The notes beneath the pieces were generated by a model. That model made no database searches. It was not told where the DNA came from and worked only from the letters and a program-made list of their open reading frames with translations. A DNA stretch of 64,000 bases from Acheta domesticus. Lineage: Eukaryota > Arthropoda > Insecta > Orthoptera > Gryllidae. Below are positions 1 to 10,762 of the stretch, in pieces. A program made the translations under genes and the position numbers. The stretch is from NCBI GenBank assembly GCA_031308135.1, contig JAHLJT010008756.1, positions 135,796,949 through 135,860,948 on the forward strand, in the 5' to 3' direction. Numbering within the stretch: position 1 is the first letter of the stretch; every line of letters begins with the position of its first letter.

Positions 1-146
1 AGCTCGTGACCTTGAAGTGCAGCTGTTTAAATCTAAGTGTAGGAATTGTGACGATGAATGAGAATTGTTTACGGGCGCATCAAGTATTTCGGTCAAAAGT
101 TCCGTGAGCGTACGTAAGGGCGTATGGGAAGCTGATACGCGCCTCG

Positions 147-676
147 ATCACTGGAACACACGATGGCCCAGTGCATCAACCTGATATCACTGCAGTCCCT
201 CTGACAGGGAGGTCCTAGGCAGGATTTTCGACACTAGCTTCTCAGCTAGGTCGAATTCAGTCTGGAGGAGAATTCAACGGCCGGCTGCTCTTGTCGGTAG
301 TTTCCCGTGGTTTCTCCGATCACCACCAGGCGAATGCCGGAGCAGAACCCTAACAAACGGGCCACCGACCGCGCGCGATCTTTCCTTCCTCTTCCTTGTC
401 CTATCCTCTTTTCTTAAACTCACTCTTACACTTAACATGCACTTCACTACCACATATGCCGGGAGACCGGTCGGGAGCTAACAGCTCGTCCCGGCGAGGC
501 TGGTGCCCGCTGATGGGAGATACCTGGTTGAGGGGAAAACCCCGCCAGATCTCGCCATCCAGCGGTGAAAAGATCATCGCCACCTCCAGAGAGAGAAAAA
601 CACGCACTACACTTACAGGACTAACGACCAAATTAGGTGACGCGCCCGGAAACACGAATCAATCAATCACTGGAAC
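147..676 (+). mobile_element. tRNA-derived SINE, full copy 1, with 11-bp target-site duplication
   Basis: This is the best bounded copy of the most frequent repeat in the window. The 11-bp direct repeat atcactggaac lies at 147-157 and 666-676, on either side of a body of about 510 bp. The head (about 161-215) carries tRNA-like promoter blocks: an A-box-like TGGCCCAGTGCATC and a degenerate B-box region after gacagggaggtcctagg. The 3' end is an AATC repeat running into the right duplication. Sibling copies occur in both orientations at many places (see the other SINE entries). Short open frames inside it (for example 396-794) are not conserved between copies and are not genes. The SINE call is firm. 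The tRNA origin is inferred from the boxes, not from a folded cloverleaf. Confidence 0.85.
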
Positions 677-1340
677 GCCAGATGCGACGCTGACCCACCC
701 GCCGGTTTGCGGGATCCGCCCCCGCAGCCTCTCTCGAAACGGTGCACCTCCTCAGCCAGCACAAGCTTTGTGTTTGTTTTCTAACATTAAGTAATAAATA
801 TAATTATCAATATTTATGGAAGAAGTTAAAAGTATTTTCATTTAACGACCATTTACTTTCTCTTGTATCGTCTACAGAGAGAGTAGTTGTATTACTAATG
901 CTGCAGGAAAAATGCAGATTTATTTTTCCAGAAAAGATCATTCTGAGTGTCCCCTATTACAAAAATGTGAACTTTTCTTGCGTGTAGTCTATTACTGTCT
1001 CGTATACGTAGTAAATAAAATAGTACACAAACCTTTTTTTCTACCGAAAAATCGGCATTATGGCCTACACTATCAAATAAATTTCCATGAAGTAGACACA
1101 AGAGAGTGTAACGGGATATTGCCTCATTGTCAAAGATCAGTATTGCTAGGTGCAAAAAGTGAAGATCCGCCATAATTATTTCATTTCCCGCCAAAAATCC
1201 GCTACATATCATTTACTTTTTTCCGCCAAAATCCCGCGAAACCATTTCCTGTTACAAATCTGCTGATAGCCAAGAAAAAATGATAATTTTAAAAATATTT
1301 CAACAAAACATATCTAATAGGAAAATAATTTTAATAGTTA
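671..1340. other. Unannotated AT-rich stretch
   Basis: No gene is recognised. The part at about 895-1060 loosely resembles the dispersed non-coding repeat seen at 9.1, 30.7 and 40.9 kb, but the match is too diverged to bound. Confidence 0.4.
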
Positions 1341-1594
1341 TTTATGTACTTATACTTGGGTTTTATTTCTTAGCGCGTGAGGGCCTGTCTTTACGATGGA
1401 ATATCTCACTGCATTTCGCGTCTTTCTCCGTTGTGCCGCTAGATGTCGCATGGCCTCAACCGTGTCGAGCAGTGCTGGTATCTTGCGTCATCTAGCGGCA
1501 CGATCGAGAAAGACGCGAAATGCCGTAAGATATTCCATCGTGAAGACAGACCCTCATGCGCCACGACATAAAACCCAAGTAAATGTACTATACA
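1341..1594. mobile_element. Fold-back (palindromic) MITE-like element, copy A
   Basis: The two halves are near-perfect inverted repeats of about 115 bp. The left arm starts at tacttgggttttat and includes gcgcgtgagggcctgtct and tgcatttcgcgtctttctc. The right arm reads gagaaagacgcgaaatgc, then agacagaccctcatgcgc and ataaaacccaagta. Only about 25-30 bases around cctcaaccgtgtcgagcagt separate them. It encodes nothing. The structure fits a fold-back DNA transposon or MITE. A diverged second copy lies at 5890-6085. I could not fix a target-site duplication, so the superfamily is unknown. Confidence 0.7.
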
Positions 1595-1616
1595 ATCCTC
1601 TAGGTAGGTCTGAGTC

Positions 1617-1698
1617 TTTAAGGATGAGGCGAGAAGGTTTTGTACTCGGCTCCGATACCGCTCCGCCTCGCATTTAACCTTTCAGCCTCATCCTTAAC
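1617..1698. repeat. Short inverted repeat, about 80 bp
   Basis: ttaaggatgaggc near 1618 is matched by gcctcatccttaa near 1685, with further partial pairing inward. It directly follows the larger palindrome and may be a separate small hairpin element. Confidence 0.5.
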
Positions 1699-2192
1699 CG
1701 CCGTTTTTCCGGCGCACGATTACATAATTTCGTCTTCTTACGAAGTAGGTACGAGAAAGTAAAAATTGTAACTTAAATAAATCTGTACCAAAAGAATTTT
1801 TAAAATAAATTTTGTGAGAATTCCCCAAAATTCTTTTTTGGGTCAAGAACATATGTATCCAAATATTTATGAGCACTAAAACCTGAACCGAAAAGTCCGC
1901 TAAAGTAGTTTAATTGACTTGAGCATATTAACGGCCGTTGCTATGGAAACGATCTAAATTCGTTCTTTAAGTGGTTGATTGCTAAGGAGCTATGCCCGGA
2001 TTTATCTCGGTAAAAAACAAAAACTTTCAATATATTAATTTTGATTAAAATTGATAATTTTTCAAAAATATCGCAATGAAGCAAACAATATTATGTACAG
2101 CACACATTATATTATACAATAATGTAAATTAATGAAGATTAATATTACGCATAGAAACTTTTTAGTTTCAAAGAAAGGTAAAGAGGGACATT

Positions 2193-2223
2193 ATTCAAAA
2201 GTTTAACAGTTAAACTTTTGAAT
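2193..2223. repeat. Perfect 14-bp inverted repeat
   Basis: attcaaaagtttaa and ttaaacttttgaat are separated by cag, giving a perfect 14-bp stem with a 3-nt loop. It lies in AT-rich DNA with no neighbouring gene. A regulatory role cannot be argued. Confidence 0.7.
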
Positions 2224-3330
2224 CATGTTCATACAAAATCTAATAAAGCTCTTGAATCCTAATGTTTTGAGTCTTTCTTATTTATACTGCGCGGTAATCT
2301 GTTTTGCTTGAACAGTGGCAATATAAATGATGTTCAACGGTCATGAAATTCAGACTGAGCTTCAGATGTAATTTTTTCTATTTTAAAAAAAATTAATTAG
2401 AAATAAATTGTTTGAGTTCTATAATTTTTAAAGTTATAAACCAGAAAGCTTATATTTATAAATCCATCTATGTTCCGCAACTATCATTAAAATCCGCTGT
2501 TTTTCTCGGTGCCAGTCAAGAACAAAACTTTCCCGCAGAGCACTTCGAAAATCCGCTGAATGTAGCGGGAATCCCTCTGACCTTGCAACACTGCTGAGGC
2601 AGCAGCTACGCAAGTCATTGCCCATCGATGCTGTGCTCACGCAACGTCCAACTGACTCGACCAAGACAATCAGGAGTTCGATTCCGTCATGTCCGATCCG
2701 GTTTCAAGAAGCCACAATTATCTCTCATTGATTCGTAATTAACCTCTGCCAGACCTTTTTATTGCGTTACTAGTATTGCCTCTCCTCTAATATGTTGAGT
2801 GTATCATATTTTTGCAAATATTTCTGTGAATTAATGACTCAGATTTTGAAATCACATAATTATTTCAAATATCATGTATATGTAGTTTGAGTCATATTAG
2901 AGTTTCTTTGCAAAACCAACTCTTTCCACTTGCACAAACGTTACGGGAAAAACAAAAATCTTCACGCGTCGATTGATATGAATGAAATATGTTCTCGCCA
3001 CCTTTCAGGGAGAAACAGAATTTCAGCTGAAACTCATCGAAAGGTGAAGGTCTCCAAAAAGACATCGCGGGCAAGGTTACTAGCTTACTAGAGTTCATGG
3101 ACTGCGCCTAGAGCAATTGTCTCGATATTTAAAAGTAAGGGTTGTAAGTACTTCTCCAGGATAGTGGTTTGTCACTGGATACCTGGCCCATAACAACCTT
3201 CTGGAGAAATCAATTGATAGTTATTGCCCTAAACCTCATGTATTAATTCAGAATTTATTTACTAAACCAAACAAATTATTCATTGAAATAGAAACATACA
3301 TCAATCAGATTTCAAATATTCAACTGAGAG
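2224..3330. other. Unannotated AT-rich stretch
   Basis: No gene or bounded repeat is recognised. A B-box-like ggagttcgattccgtc at about 2673-2689 has no recognisable tRNA around it. Confidence 0.4.
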
Positions 3331-3333
3331 TTT

Positions 3334-3560
3334 GATTGATTGATTAGGAAAGGTCATTAGCCCCGTAAGTGTAGTGCTTGTTTTTCATCGGTGGCAGTTA
3401 TCTTCCCTCGCTGCCATCCGGTGCGGACCTACTGACGGCTAGCGAGTTTTCCCGAACCAGGTTTCTCCCAACAGAAGGGCACCGCCCCAGCCGAGACAAG
3501 CTCCAGTCTCCTGGCACGTGTGATAGTGTAATGCATGTTAGTGTTAGTTTTCTTGTCAAG
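3334..3560 (-). mobile_element. SINE 3' half, minus strand, 5'-truncated
   Basis: Read on the minus strand this matches the 3' half of the SINE at 147-676. The AATC tail appears as tgattgattgatta at the low-coordinate end. It is followed by the blocks cattagccccgtaagtgtagtgc, the cctactgacggctagcg region, gggcaccgccccagcc and ctccag. It is diverged, with small deletions. The tRNA-like head is missing, which fits 5' truncation or decay. Confidence 0.7.
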
Positions 3561-4214
3561 CTATTATTTATTCTTCGTGCACGCTTTGCGCTTACATTTC
3601 CCGCTTCAGTTTGCGGATGTGAACCACTTTCTGGATTCGGAGGGCAAATGTAAGTGGAGAGTGGGGATATTGCCCATGGTCGCAGGAACGGCGGGCTTGC
3701 AGGCGGGCAAGAAGCTCATGCGGGCACAGTTTCACATGCCTGCCCTAAAGTTAACGAAAAATCTAAAATAAAAAAAAAGTATTTTTGCGAATAATGGAAT
3801 GAGCTGCATTGATCGTTGAGACTAGTAAACTTAGTAATTGTAGTATTTCATCTTCATTGTTATTTCAGAATCTTCACCATCATATCTGCTACGATGAAAT
3901 CCTGGAAATTCATTCCATGCGCCTACGAATTACCGCGAAAGTCATCTGATGAACGTCGTAGTAAGAAGAACATAGGCCAAGGAATAGTAGTGTACTATAA
4001 ACGACGATAAAGCGATATTTTATCTAGGAGTTTATATATTATCTCAGAAGCTATGAAAGTGCGAGTGAGCCAACTTCCTCGAGAAGAAATGAATTGTAGT
4101 CTAGCGTAGAATTTAATTTTATTTCATTCCATTTTTATCAAAATATAAAATAAACAAGTGGTGCTACAGAGTGGCACAGCCTCTCGCGTTCTAGCTGGTT
4201 AACTTTTCTCCTCA

Positions 4215-4546
4215 ATTTAGACCAGGCCTTGCCACCTTGCGGACCGCATGCAGCCCGCCGGATCTTTTTGTGCAGCCCGCGACTGTTTTGAAAAATGTTA
4301 TTATACCAACCCAATACAATCCAATTTTACAATTCATCTTATTCTTATTTAATGATATTAATTTTTTCATTTGAATGTTCATTAATCATTAAGTATGTTG
4401 AATAAAAGTATTATCTTAAATATTTTTGTTTCCGTATAATCTCAGTAGTTAGGGTAAAACTACCTTAAATTACAGTGCGGCCCGCGGATTAACTAGAACT
4501 TGATATGTGGCCCATAAGTCTTAAGTTGGACAGCCCTGATCTAGAC
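4215..4546. mobile_element. hAT-type MITE with 8-bp target-site duplication
   Basis: A 316-bp non-coding element (4223-4538) has imperfect terminal inverted repeats. The left end is caggccttgccaccttgcgg and the right end, on the other strand, is cagggctgtccaacttaag. The flanking 8-mers atttagac (4215-4222) and atctagac (4539-4546) differ at one base. CAG-starting termini rich in GGCCCGC and an 8-bp duplication are typical of hAT elements. There is no transposase, so it is a non-autonomous copy. The single mismatch in the duplication suggests some age. Confidence 0.8.
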
Positions 4547-4599
4547 TTTTTTCGGTTTTGATTCACTCTCAGCTGCAATCTAATGACACCTAAAGGTCA

Positions 4600-5720
4600 G
4601 TTTCTTCTTTCTTTTGAATCCCTAACAGTAGAATTGAAATATGACTTAAAGAAAATTATAGAAGGGAAAAAGCCAGTCATATATGCCCATTTTTGGAAAA
4701 TTTGTAACCTTTTGTTTCTTTCTTTAAAAGTCCTTTGTGCGTTTCTGATAATGCGCATTTAGACGTTCATTTTCACCCTAAACTGTCGAGTTTTCGAGTA
4801 ACTTTATAACAAACTATTTAAAGCAATTGTATTCAAAATATGCGTTAATGTATAAGAAATGCCCGTAATGTATACGACGTGAGAGACATTCTAAAAAATG
4901 GATTTAAAGAAAAAATACTTTAAATGAGCATTAATGTCGTGTTATTCTGTCTCTTTAGCACATACAAACAAATTAAAGAAAAATATGGAGGAGGAAATGG
5001 CCATTGAGCGTTTCTGGAAATGTGGAATTTGAGCTCATTTGTACAGGGAGGTATCAGAACAAATTCGTTTGTGTAGAAAATAAACAACAACAAAAACTAC
5101 AGCGAAATTGTTTGTCATCTGTTACAGAGGATATCATTATCCCTACAAAAGCTTTTAAAAAGTTGGAGCTGTTTTTTAGAAAATCGTGCTTTTAATATTT
5201 TTATGACCTATATTTCACTGAAAATTGCTTGAAAACTTTCAAAAACTATTCAGGAAATTAATTAAAGAAACAACTGTAGAGAAAGACTTGTATACGAAAA
5301 AATAATAGTTATCTTCAATATTGAAGGGTCTGGAAAATGCCAAAAACTTCAAATTCTTCTAATTTTCAAAATTTCAAAGTTAACTATGAAAATCACCTAT
5401 ACCATTCTTAGAAGAGCATTTCGCTCTATTCGTACAGGACATTTAAGGAAAACTTCGTAGACATTTTTAAGAACATTTTTGAAAATGTTCCAGGGTCTTC
5501 ATACATAGTTCCCGCAAAAATTTAAAGAATGTTTTTTAAAGCGGTAGAGCTTCTAGTCGGGCCACATCGACGGGAGAACATTCATGTAGGAAAAAATTCT
5601 AGGAATAGATGAGGCGCTGGTGTTATTCATAGACGGACGGACGGACGGACGTTTAGAAAAAAAAACAACACGTTTTTTGGTTCCAGGAGCTCCCAAAACC
5701 GTGAATTTCCTTTGAAATCA
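4600..5720. repeat. Diverged copy of a long non-coding dispersed repeat
   Basis: AT-rich, with the composition and word use of the repeats at 9.1, 20, 41 and 50 kb: runs such as tttcaaaattt, ttttgaaaatgttc and a stretch ending near a (GGAC) tandem at 5635-5652. No reading frame of interest. The boundaries are not visible. Confidence 0.45.
5635..5652. repeat. (GGAC)n short tandem repeat
   Basis: About four units of ggac (gacggacggacggacgga) sit inside the dispersed non-coding repeat. The same kind of gtccgtccgtc tract occurs in the copies at 9.3 kb and 41.1 kb, so it is probably part of the repeat itself. Confidence 0.6.
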
Positions 5721-5889
5721 GGAAATCGATGTTCCGCGGCATTACAAACCTTTCTTTGTACTACTTATATTACTCCGTATGTACTTGCGTTTAAGAGAAA
5801 GGGGAGGAAAATGTTACGTTAAGTCTGCGCCACCGTCCGGAGCGCTCAAGAAAGTACATAAAACGTATCACCTGTATACTGCGATTTTT

Positions 5890-6085
5890 CTAACTTTTTC
5901 CCTCAAGGCCCGACTTGACGACAGAATATGTCACGGTCTTTCCCAAAAACGTTCTCAGTCGTGCCGCCGGATATCGCATGATCGCGACCGTATCATGCAG
6001 TACTTGCGATCATGCGACTTCCAGTGGCATGACGGAGAAAGATGCGAAATGCCGTGTGATATTCCATTGTAGTCATAGGGGCTTG
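5890..6085. mobile_element. Fold-back MITE-like element, copy B (diverged)
   Basis: The right half matches copy A at 1341-1594: ggagaaagatgcgaaatgcc followed by gatattccattg and ggggcttgaggg. The left half (ctcaaggcccgacttgacga and gtcgtgccgccgga) is its degraded inverted partner. Two copies about 4.5 kb apart show that this is a repeat family and not a chance palindrome. Confidence 0.6.
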
Positions 6086-6179
6086 AGGGGCAGAGTTAGA
6101 AAAATAGCACTATATGTGATAAAGAGGTTCTAGAACTTAGTGTTATGGCTAAGAAGAAAATAAGAGCGTAGTGCATTGA

Positions 6180-6480
6180 AAGGCGTCTGTTTTCGTGCTG
6201 AGTGCGAGAGGTGTCGCGTGAGGTGGGCGGTGGGCGTGGCAGGGCAGGGCCGGGCCGGGCCGCGCGGCGCGAGTGCGCAGGCGCCAAGGTCCTCCGAATG
6301 GCAACAGCCGGCCGTGACCAGCGCCCGCCCGCTGCCGCCCGCGGCCGGAAACACCAAGCACGCGCCCCGCCCCCCGCCCCGCCCCGCCCGCGCCAGCCCC
6401 GCGGCCCGCGCGCCGCCAGTGCATCCTCCCAAGTGCGCCCCTCTCGGAGTGACACAGCTCGGTGACTTCGCTCCTTCAGG
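6180..6480. other. GC- and CpG-rich island
   Basis: About 300 bp of very GC-rich DNA (for example gggccgggccgggccgcgcgg and cccgcccgcgccagcccc) in an otherwise AT-rich region. Overlapping open frames on both strands follow from the lack of AT-rich stop codons and have no recognisable domain. It could be a CpG-rich promoter or first exon, but there is no downstream gene to connect it to. Confidence 0.5.
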
Positions 6481-6515
6481 TTCTCTGGCACGGCGTTCGA
6501 GTCCTGATGGTGACG

Positions 6516-6965
6516 AATTGATTGATTGTCAGTGATTCCGGGCGCGTCAACCTCTGACGTCATTAGTTCCGTAAGTGTAGTGCGTGCTTTCCTTGTGAGT
6601 TGGCGAATCCGGCGCCGACCTATCGTCGACTAGCGGGGTTTTCCTACGACCAGGTATCTTGCACCAGCGGGGCACCGCCCCAGCCGGGACAAGCTCTGAG
6701 CCCCCGACCGGTCTTCCAGCATATGTAATAGCATGTTAGTGTAAATGTGTGGAAAGGGTGAGGATAGCACAAGGGAGAGGAAGGAAAGATCGCTCGCGGT
6801 CCGTCGCCCGTTTGTTAGGGTACTGCTCCGGCATTTGCCTGGTGTTGATCGGAGAAACCACGGAAAATACCGATCAGAGCAGCCGTCTGTTAGAATTCTC
6901 TTTTAGACAGCGACTGAATTCGACCTACCTGACAAGCTGTTGCAAATCCGGACGCTGTCGGGCGG
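6516..6965 (-). mobile_element. SINE copy, minus strand
   Basis: On the minus strand this follows the SINE from its AATC tail (gaattgattgattg at the low end) through nearly the whole body: attccgggcgcgtcaacctc, gtcgactagcggggttttcc, gggcaccgccccagccggga, gaaagatcgctcgcggtccg and tgctccggcatttgcctggt. The region corresponding to the tRNA-like head is lost or scrambled near 6940-6985, where a plus-strand fragment of the same family begins. Confidence 0.75.
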
Positions 6966-6984
6966 ATTTCCAACTCTACCTACT

Positions 6985-7205
6985 TGATAGCTAGCTGGAA
7001 TTCAGCCGTAGCGTGGAGGAGAATTACAGCGGCATAATGCTCTGATCGGCAGTTTTTCTTGCTGTGTCTCATTAATACCAGGTGAATGCTGCAGCTGTCC
7101 CTGAACTAACAGATCATGGACCGCACGTCACCTTTTCTTCGGCCTTGTCTCCTTTTCTCTTGTGTACACACTTGTATACGTACACTACACTACCACAAAT
7201 ATCTA
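6985..7205 (+). mobile_element. SINE internal fragment, plus strand
   Basis: It matches the middle of the SINE in forward orientation: tggaattcagcc, gtggaggagaattacagcgg, ctctgatcggcag and cactacactaccac. It is diverged and lacks head and tail. It forms an inverted pair with the minus-strand copy next to it. Confidence 0.6.
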
Positions 7206-7274
7206 AAGCCTGAAACTTATCCAGTCTGGGGCAGTGTCCCTCTGGGAGAGGGTTTATCGTTTACACGTTTACCG

Positions 7275-7765
7275 GAAGAGGTCGCTCTGGGCTTCAACTG
7301 GTGTCGCTCGAGTGCCTCCGACCGGGAGTTCCTATGTATTAGTCCCGACGGTGGCAGGATTTTCGATACTACCTTGTCAGCTATGTCAAATTCAGCCGGT
7401 GTCTGGAGGAGAATTCTAGCGGCCGGCTGCTCTGATTGGTAGTTTTCTGTATTTTCTTCAATCAATACCAGGCGAATGCCGGAGCAGTATCCTAATAAAC
7501 GGGCCACGGACCACAGGCAATCTTTCCTTCCTCTTCCTTGTCCCTTACATTCACATGCACTACACTACCGCACATGCCGGGAGACCAGTCTGGAGAGTGC
7601 AGCTTGTCCCGGCTGGGGCGGTGCCTTGCTGGTGGGAGATACCTGATAGGAAATACCCCGCTAGCCAGCAGGTAGATCGGCGCCGGATCTCACCACGTAG
7701 CGGGAAAAATCACCGCTGTCTACCGAGGAAAATGTACACTACATTTACGGGACTAATGGCAGTCA
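7275..7765 (+). mobile_element. SINE copy, plus strand, missing tail
   Basis: It matches the SINE from the B-box part of the head (ctccgaccgggagttcc) through gtggcaggattttcgatac, aattctagcggccggctgc, aatgccggagcagtatccta, cacatgccgggagacc and gcggtgcc to tttacgggactaatgg. The usual acgcgcccgga-AATC tail is not present. A minus-strand piece of the same family starts about 20 bp later. Confidence 0.75.
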
Positions 7766-7784
7766 CCCACTTTGGTCAGTATTC

Positions 7785-7935
7785 CCATGACTGTAGTGCA
7801 CGCTATTGTCAGGAGGTAGCTGTATTCCTTCCCCACCCGAATGTCAGATCCGGCGCCGACCTACAAGACACCTTGTAGAGTTTTCCCGTCCAGATATCTT
7901 CCCTAGCGGGGCACTGATAAGCTGCGATAAGCGCC
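7785..7935 (-). mobile_element. SINE fragment, minus strand
   Basis: The minus-strand match to the 3' half covers tgactgtagtgca, atccggcgccgacctac, gagttttcccgtccag and agcggggcactg. It is short and diverged. Confidence 0.6.
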
Positions 7936-9080
7936 GATGTGCCATAAGCATTGTTTGCGGATTCTTCTAGAAGATTCTAAGAAATTTTTCAAAAGTGTGT
8001 GTATGCGCTACTGTCTAGCGGTGGCTGCACGATGCACGTGCCTCGCCACGAGGCCGAAGCCACGCACCTCACCTCAAAAGACGCCACAACCAGACGTGAT
8101 GACAACGAAAAGCAATGACGGTGAATGTCAGGTAGCTGTCGCTGTATTGCTCGAATGTCGCAGATTACAGTGTGCGGTTTAGAGCTTGGATCACTCAGAA
8201 GGAAAATGTTCAACGTCAGGTTGCCACCTCGTAAGATAATTATCGTTTTATAGCATAATTTTGTTTTTGTGTAACATATCTGATACTGCTAATGGGATAT
8301 TCCCCTTTCGTCGGGTAATTTACACTGCAAAATTATATTCTAATAAGTATAAATCTATAAGAATGGAACGGTGTTGTAGATTGGGAGCTTGCAAATTCAC
8401 AAATTTTCTTTAATAAGCCACCTGATAATACTCTGAAAGAATGTTCTCTTCAAAACAACTCCTCTGGCGAAGTTCTGACTCGGTTTTTCCAACATCGAAT
8501 GCCGAGGTTTGTAGCGAGCGTAGCCCGAAAAAAACATTTGACAAGAAGATTTACGTCTCCAAATTGTTTTTATATTTTTATTACTTAATATTCACACTTA
8601 ACGATTATTGTTTTACGTACTACATTCGAGGATGAAAAAACGATAATTGTAAGTTTAAAGTATATATTTATTAATAATTTGCTGAGTAGATATTTTTTAA
8701 CATTTAAAACAGTTTGAAGAGTTTAAATTGGGAGTGCAGCAGTGCAAAATAAGCCATGTGGAAAAACCACTTACAAAGCCGTCAGTGACATTGTAATGAA
8801 ATAAACAGGGCCAGTTTTCAATAAATTATCAGGTTTGGAAAAATTGGTGGACTTGGTGAACCATAGCAATAGATTTTCATTCGTCAATATAAAATCCAAC
8901 AGAAACCTCGGAAAATTAAAAAATTCCCCCAACCTGTGTGAAATTCATCAAAAATGTAGCTGTTATAAAAAACAATATTAGTCAATCTCCAGGCAAGAAG
9001 AAAGGTACAGAAATTTTATACAGTAATTATATTTATTTATCTATGTCCTGCGAGAGCACATCAGCGCATATTTCATGTTT
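7936..9080. other. Unannotated AT-rich stretch
   Basis: No gene or bounded element is recognised. The open frame at 7937-8182 has no recognisable domain and no support from neighbouring sequence. Confidence 0.4.
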
Positions 9081-9620
9081 TTGTAACATTTTTACTTTCT
9101 TGCTTGGTGGTTTATGCAATAGAAAGTTACATCATGCTGCGCGAAAAAAAATGGCGAAACTTTTCAGCACAAAAACTCATATTACAGGGCTCTGGTAACG
9201 AAAAGTTGATAAATCCAATTGCTAAATCTAAGAAAATTCTCTTACACGTGGTATAGCCAGAATCCATTTTCTGTGGGCCCCCTGATACCGAAACATCGAA
9301 TGACGGCAAACCGTGTCCGCCCGTCCGCCTGTGAACAGCACTAGCAGCTAAAGCGATTAGCCAATTTTCTCCAAAATTGATATTTCCCAATCAATCTTGC
9401 TGATGTCGCGGCCCTTTGAACCTGAAACCGATATTTTTATTTTTGAGGAATGACATGAAGCACCTTGAACATGAAGCACCTTGAACATTTTCCTAATTAA
9501 AAATGGTGCAGATCTCCAAAAAAGCTTCTTTTACCTTGTTTAAAATATCTAATTTTTCGAAAATTGCAAAAATTCTAATTATTTTTCTCTTCCTGCAACT
9601 AAAATTATGAAGATAAATAT
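9080..9620 (+). repeat. Dispersed non-coding repeat, copy at 9.1 kb
   Basis: It shares ordered blocks with copies at 14.4, 20, 30.7-31.3, 41 and 50 kb: aactcatattacagggctct and ggtaacgaaaag, then ccagaatccattttctgtgg, a gtccgcccgtccgcctgtga stretch, ttctccaaaattgatatt, tcgcggccctttgaac and gaaaccgatattttta. The blocks keep their order but not a reading frame. It contains a small direct duplication (two copies of catgaagcaccttgaa at about 9454-9485). Class unknown. Confidence 0.65.
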
Positions 9621-10440
9621 TTTATTATGTTATTTTTATTATATTATTTTGTACATTATATTATAACTTATTATAAATATTAAATTATAAAGATAAATAC
9701 GATCGTATGTTCGTATGTTCGTTTCGTATGTTCTTTAAATACAGATTTTTAAATAAGGTCTTGTACAGTTTTTCGAAAATTTGAGTACTTTTCGCGTAAA
9801 TTTGCATTAAAACTCGGGCGAGAATGTACATGCTGTGTTAGGATCCCTAGCATTTCTAAACACAGCTATTGATCATGTCTAATCGCACTGGAATCGTTGC
9901 TGTGCTCCTACAGAGACAGGAGGCCAGGGTCAGTCGGAATGAACCTAAACGTGCAGATCGCTGCTGAAAATCTAGGAAGCGTCGACGTCCATGCGGGCGG
10001 TCGCGCCGTGAGTAGCCAATCAATTTAAAACTAGCAAACGGACGCTTGTAGATTTCGATTGTGTTAAACTAATTGGTCAAGGCACTCCCCACCTTTATAC
10101 TCTAACGCCTCTGTATCGCAGCAGTCAACTAAGCAAAGGTTAGAATGAAATATTTCCCCGGAGTTTGCAGATGCGATCACTTCGTCAAGTTTTGTGCCTT
10201 TGAGCAATTCAAACTACTCTTAGACAGTTCAACATTAGCACTAGTGTAAATGTTGTTTAAATGTTAATTCCAATTGTGCGGGGATCGCCAAATACATAAT
10301 TGTGAGTTATTTCATAACTTCTGTAACAAGTTACAAAACTGCGCCGTTTGACCGAGAAGAAGAAAAACTCAACTCGACCTACGTGCTCAGATATTTTTAT
10401 TCAGGACTTTTTCAAATACAATTTCTAATACAACAGTTAA
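9620..10440. other. Unannotated stretch
   Basis: AT-rich with short tandem words (cgtatgttcgtatgttcgt near 9708). No gene or bounded repeat is recognised. Confidence 0.4.
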
Positions 10441-10762
10441 GAATTAAAGTGAAATATTAAAAAAAATTAAATAAATTAAATTAAATTACAAAAAGTTAAA
10501 GGTTCAAGAAGAGAGAGAGAGAGAAAAGAGTTACTAGCTAAAGAAAAAGTTTAAATATTGAGGAAAAAAGTTCTAGTCTGTGAGGGACGAGTGTGGCGCC
10601 TGTGACGCGAGTGCATCGCCGGTACTGCTGCTGCTGCTGCTGCCGTTGGTGCGGTGAGGGCGGGGGGCACAGATCTTGTCAACAGTCTCTCTGTACTCGC
10701 GCGGGGCGAGGTAGGGCCTGGTTGTGTGGGCGAAGTAGCACGCCGCGCTCCCGGTGATGGCT

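Noticed and set aside
6130..6563. Overlapping frames of 87-155 codons on both strands at the 6.2-6.5 kb GC island
   Set aside because: Open on both strands because of GC-rich composition; they also run into the SINE.
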